A stretch of 6,605 nucleotides of DNA from Spirochaetes bacterium ADurb.Bin110 (GTDB taxonomy: Bacteria; Spirochaetota; Spirochaetia; Treponematales; Rectinemataceae): positions 1 through 6,605 of the forward strand of contig MWDY01000220.1 in assembly GCA_002070755.1 (NCBI GenBank), in the 5' to 3' direction. Shown one piece after another: positions 5,852-6,605 of the stretch (position 1 is its first letter; every line of letters starts with the position of its first letter). Below the pieces are notes generated by a model that saw only the letters and a program-made list of their open reading frames with translations, did no database searches and was not told where the DNA came from. Position numbers and translations under genes: made by a program.

Positions 5852-5885
5852 ATCCATGCTATAGTTGACTCGACAGAGGAGTATT

Positions 5886-6605
5886 ATGCAAAAACGATCG
5901 CACAGCCCTTTTTTACTCGCGGCTAAGCCGCTATTAGTCGAGATTATCGATCTGCTCGAGCCTCATTTCGATTATATAAGTGTGCTCGCTACTGATGATC
6001 GCGGTCTTTCGTATGTCGCTCTCCCTGGCGAGACGCGCACATGCGAGCCTATGTGGGTGCAGCGAGGCTTTGTTTTTCGGGCTCAACAAGATGGCAGGGT
6101 TGTGGAATACGCATGTTCCACTTTGCCCTTCGATGTTTCTGAGCCTTCGGACTTGGCTTATAAGGCGATTAAATCTACATCCTTATCCGGCGCCGACTCT
6201 GAAACCATCTCTAAAGCTAATTCGATTGCTGCATCAGCCGCCTCCATAATCCAGGCTCGCCTCGAGGTCTTGCTCACCGATCCAACTCTAATCAGATTTC
6301 CAAAGATCCCCGATATTCCCGCTACAGAAGAATATTGCGGAGAAATCGAAGAAGATCCATTCGTTGCCGACCCTGAATCGATTCTCTCGCGCCTTGTAGC
6401 CCTGCGCGAAAGACTCACAGATGGCAAGACCGTGGTCATGGCTCAGTCTAGCTATGAATGTGTCGATGTCTCCAGGCTCTTTGTCTCGCCTAAGCGTTCA
6501 CTTATGCAGAGTTTTCTGTGGTCGCAAGCTTATCTCTTTGGCTTGGCGCGGCGCGGAGAAATCAGCAAGATGTCCTACCGCCCCGCTTCCGGTAGAAAGG
6601 GCTTA
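5886..6605 (+). CDS. Probable TldD/PmbA-family protein, N-terminal part (3' partial)
   Basis: The frame is open for 240 codons to the window edge with no stop. AGAGGAG lies 4 bases before the ATG at 5886. The N-terminal domain resembles TldD/PmbA proteins, which act as peptide-processing metalloproteases (microcin maturation, antitoxin degradation). A helical start (10-27) leads into YISVLATDDRGLSYVAL (30-46) and WVQRGFVFRAQQDGRVVEYACSTL (57-80), the usual strand pattern ending in a Gly-rich turn and VxEYA. An Ala-rich helix follows (113-125). A middle segment, DPESILSRLVALRERL (162-177), matches the region where family members read D..e.i..l..l...l, and then come RLFVSPKRSLMQSFLW (197-212) and GEISKMSYRPASGRKGL (224-240). 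In TldD the HExxxH metal motif lies beyond this point, so it would be outside the window. The protein is divergent and the call rests on overall pattern. It sits 34 bases after the GNAT gene, likely in the same transcript, and is visibly richer in GC than its two upstream neighbours. Confidence 0.65.
   Translation, partial: MQKRSHSPFLLAAKPLLVEIIDLLEPHFDYISVLATDDRGLSYVALPGETRTCEPMWVQRGFVFRAQQDGRVVEYACSTLPFDVSEPSDLAYKAIKSTSLSGADSETISKANSIAASAASIIQARLEVLLTDPTLIRFPKIPDIPATEEYCGEIEEDPFVADPESILSRLVALRERLTDGKTVVMAQSSYECVDVSRLFVSPKRSLMQSFLWSQAYLFGLARRGEISKMSYRPASGRKGL

Noticed and set aside
5860..5865. TATAGT as the -10 of a separate promoter for the TldD-like gene
   Set aside because: There is no -35-like hexamer at the right distance upstream; co-transcription with the GNAT gene is simpler.

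Overview
The window reads as a bacterial chromosome segment, probably from an anaerobic or fermentative organism. It holds an amino-acid ABC importer whose binding protein is a lipoprotein, a rubrerythrin/EncFtn-type ferritin, a MATE exporter and a TldD/PmbA-family protein. The lipoprotein-anchored binding protein and its loose lipobox (Leu-Phe-Ser-Cys) would suit a spirochaete or a Firmicute-like lineage. No rRNA or other phylogenetic marker is present, so this placement is a guess.

Layout. (1) Positions 1-2272, plus strand: a polar amino-acid uptake operon in the order substrate-binding lipoprotein (5' end outside the window), permease, ATPase. The ATPase starts inside the permease gene. 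(2) 2375-2680, minus strand: a 101-residue ferritin-like protein of the two-helix encapsulated-ferritin type, convergent with the ABC operon. (3) 2681-3021: a gene-free, AT-rich stretch holding the ferritin leader and an imperfect dyad. (4) 3022-4437, minus strand: a complete MATE-family exporter. (5) 4438-4750: a divergent regulatory region with a candidate MATE promoter overlapped by a perfect 7-bp inverted repeat, a spaced direct repeat, and a candidate plus-strand promoter overlapped by a Fur/PerR-like box. (6) 4751 to the right edge, plus strand: a DinB-like protein, a GNAT acetyltransferase and the N-terminal half of a probable TldD/PmbA-family protein, with gaps of 9 and 34 bases, so likely one transcript.

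How the genes fit together. The left operon is a self-contained importer in which binding protein, membrane channel and motor are made together. The rest is a set of small stress- or detoxification-type functions: iron handling by a ferritin-like protein, drug/cation export, a DinB-fold protein and an acetyltransferase. The candidate iron/peroxide operators in front of the ferritin and the DinB cluster would tie some of these together, but that is inference from AT-rich motifs. Hand counts on sampled lines show lower GC in the MATE gene (about 37-45%) and DinB/GNAT genes (about 38-47%) than in the ABC operon and the terminal gene (about 48-63%).

I found no CRISPR array, tRNA, rRNA, insertion sequence or phage gene, and no convincing intrinsic terminator. 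I see no clear case for a wholly new system. The points most worth checking are the ferritin with no visible encapsulin partner, the DinB protein lacking two expected metal-binding histidines, and the operator-like sites in the divergent intergenic region.
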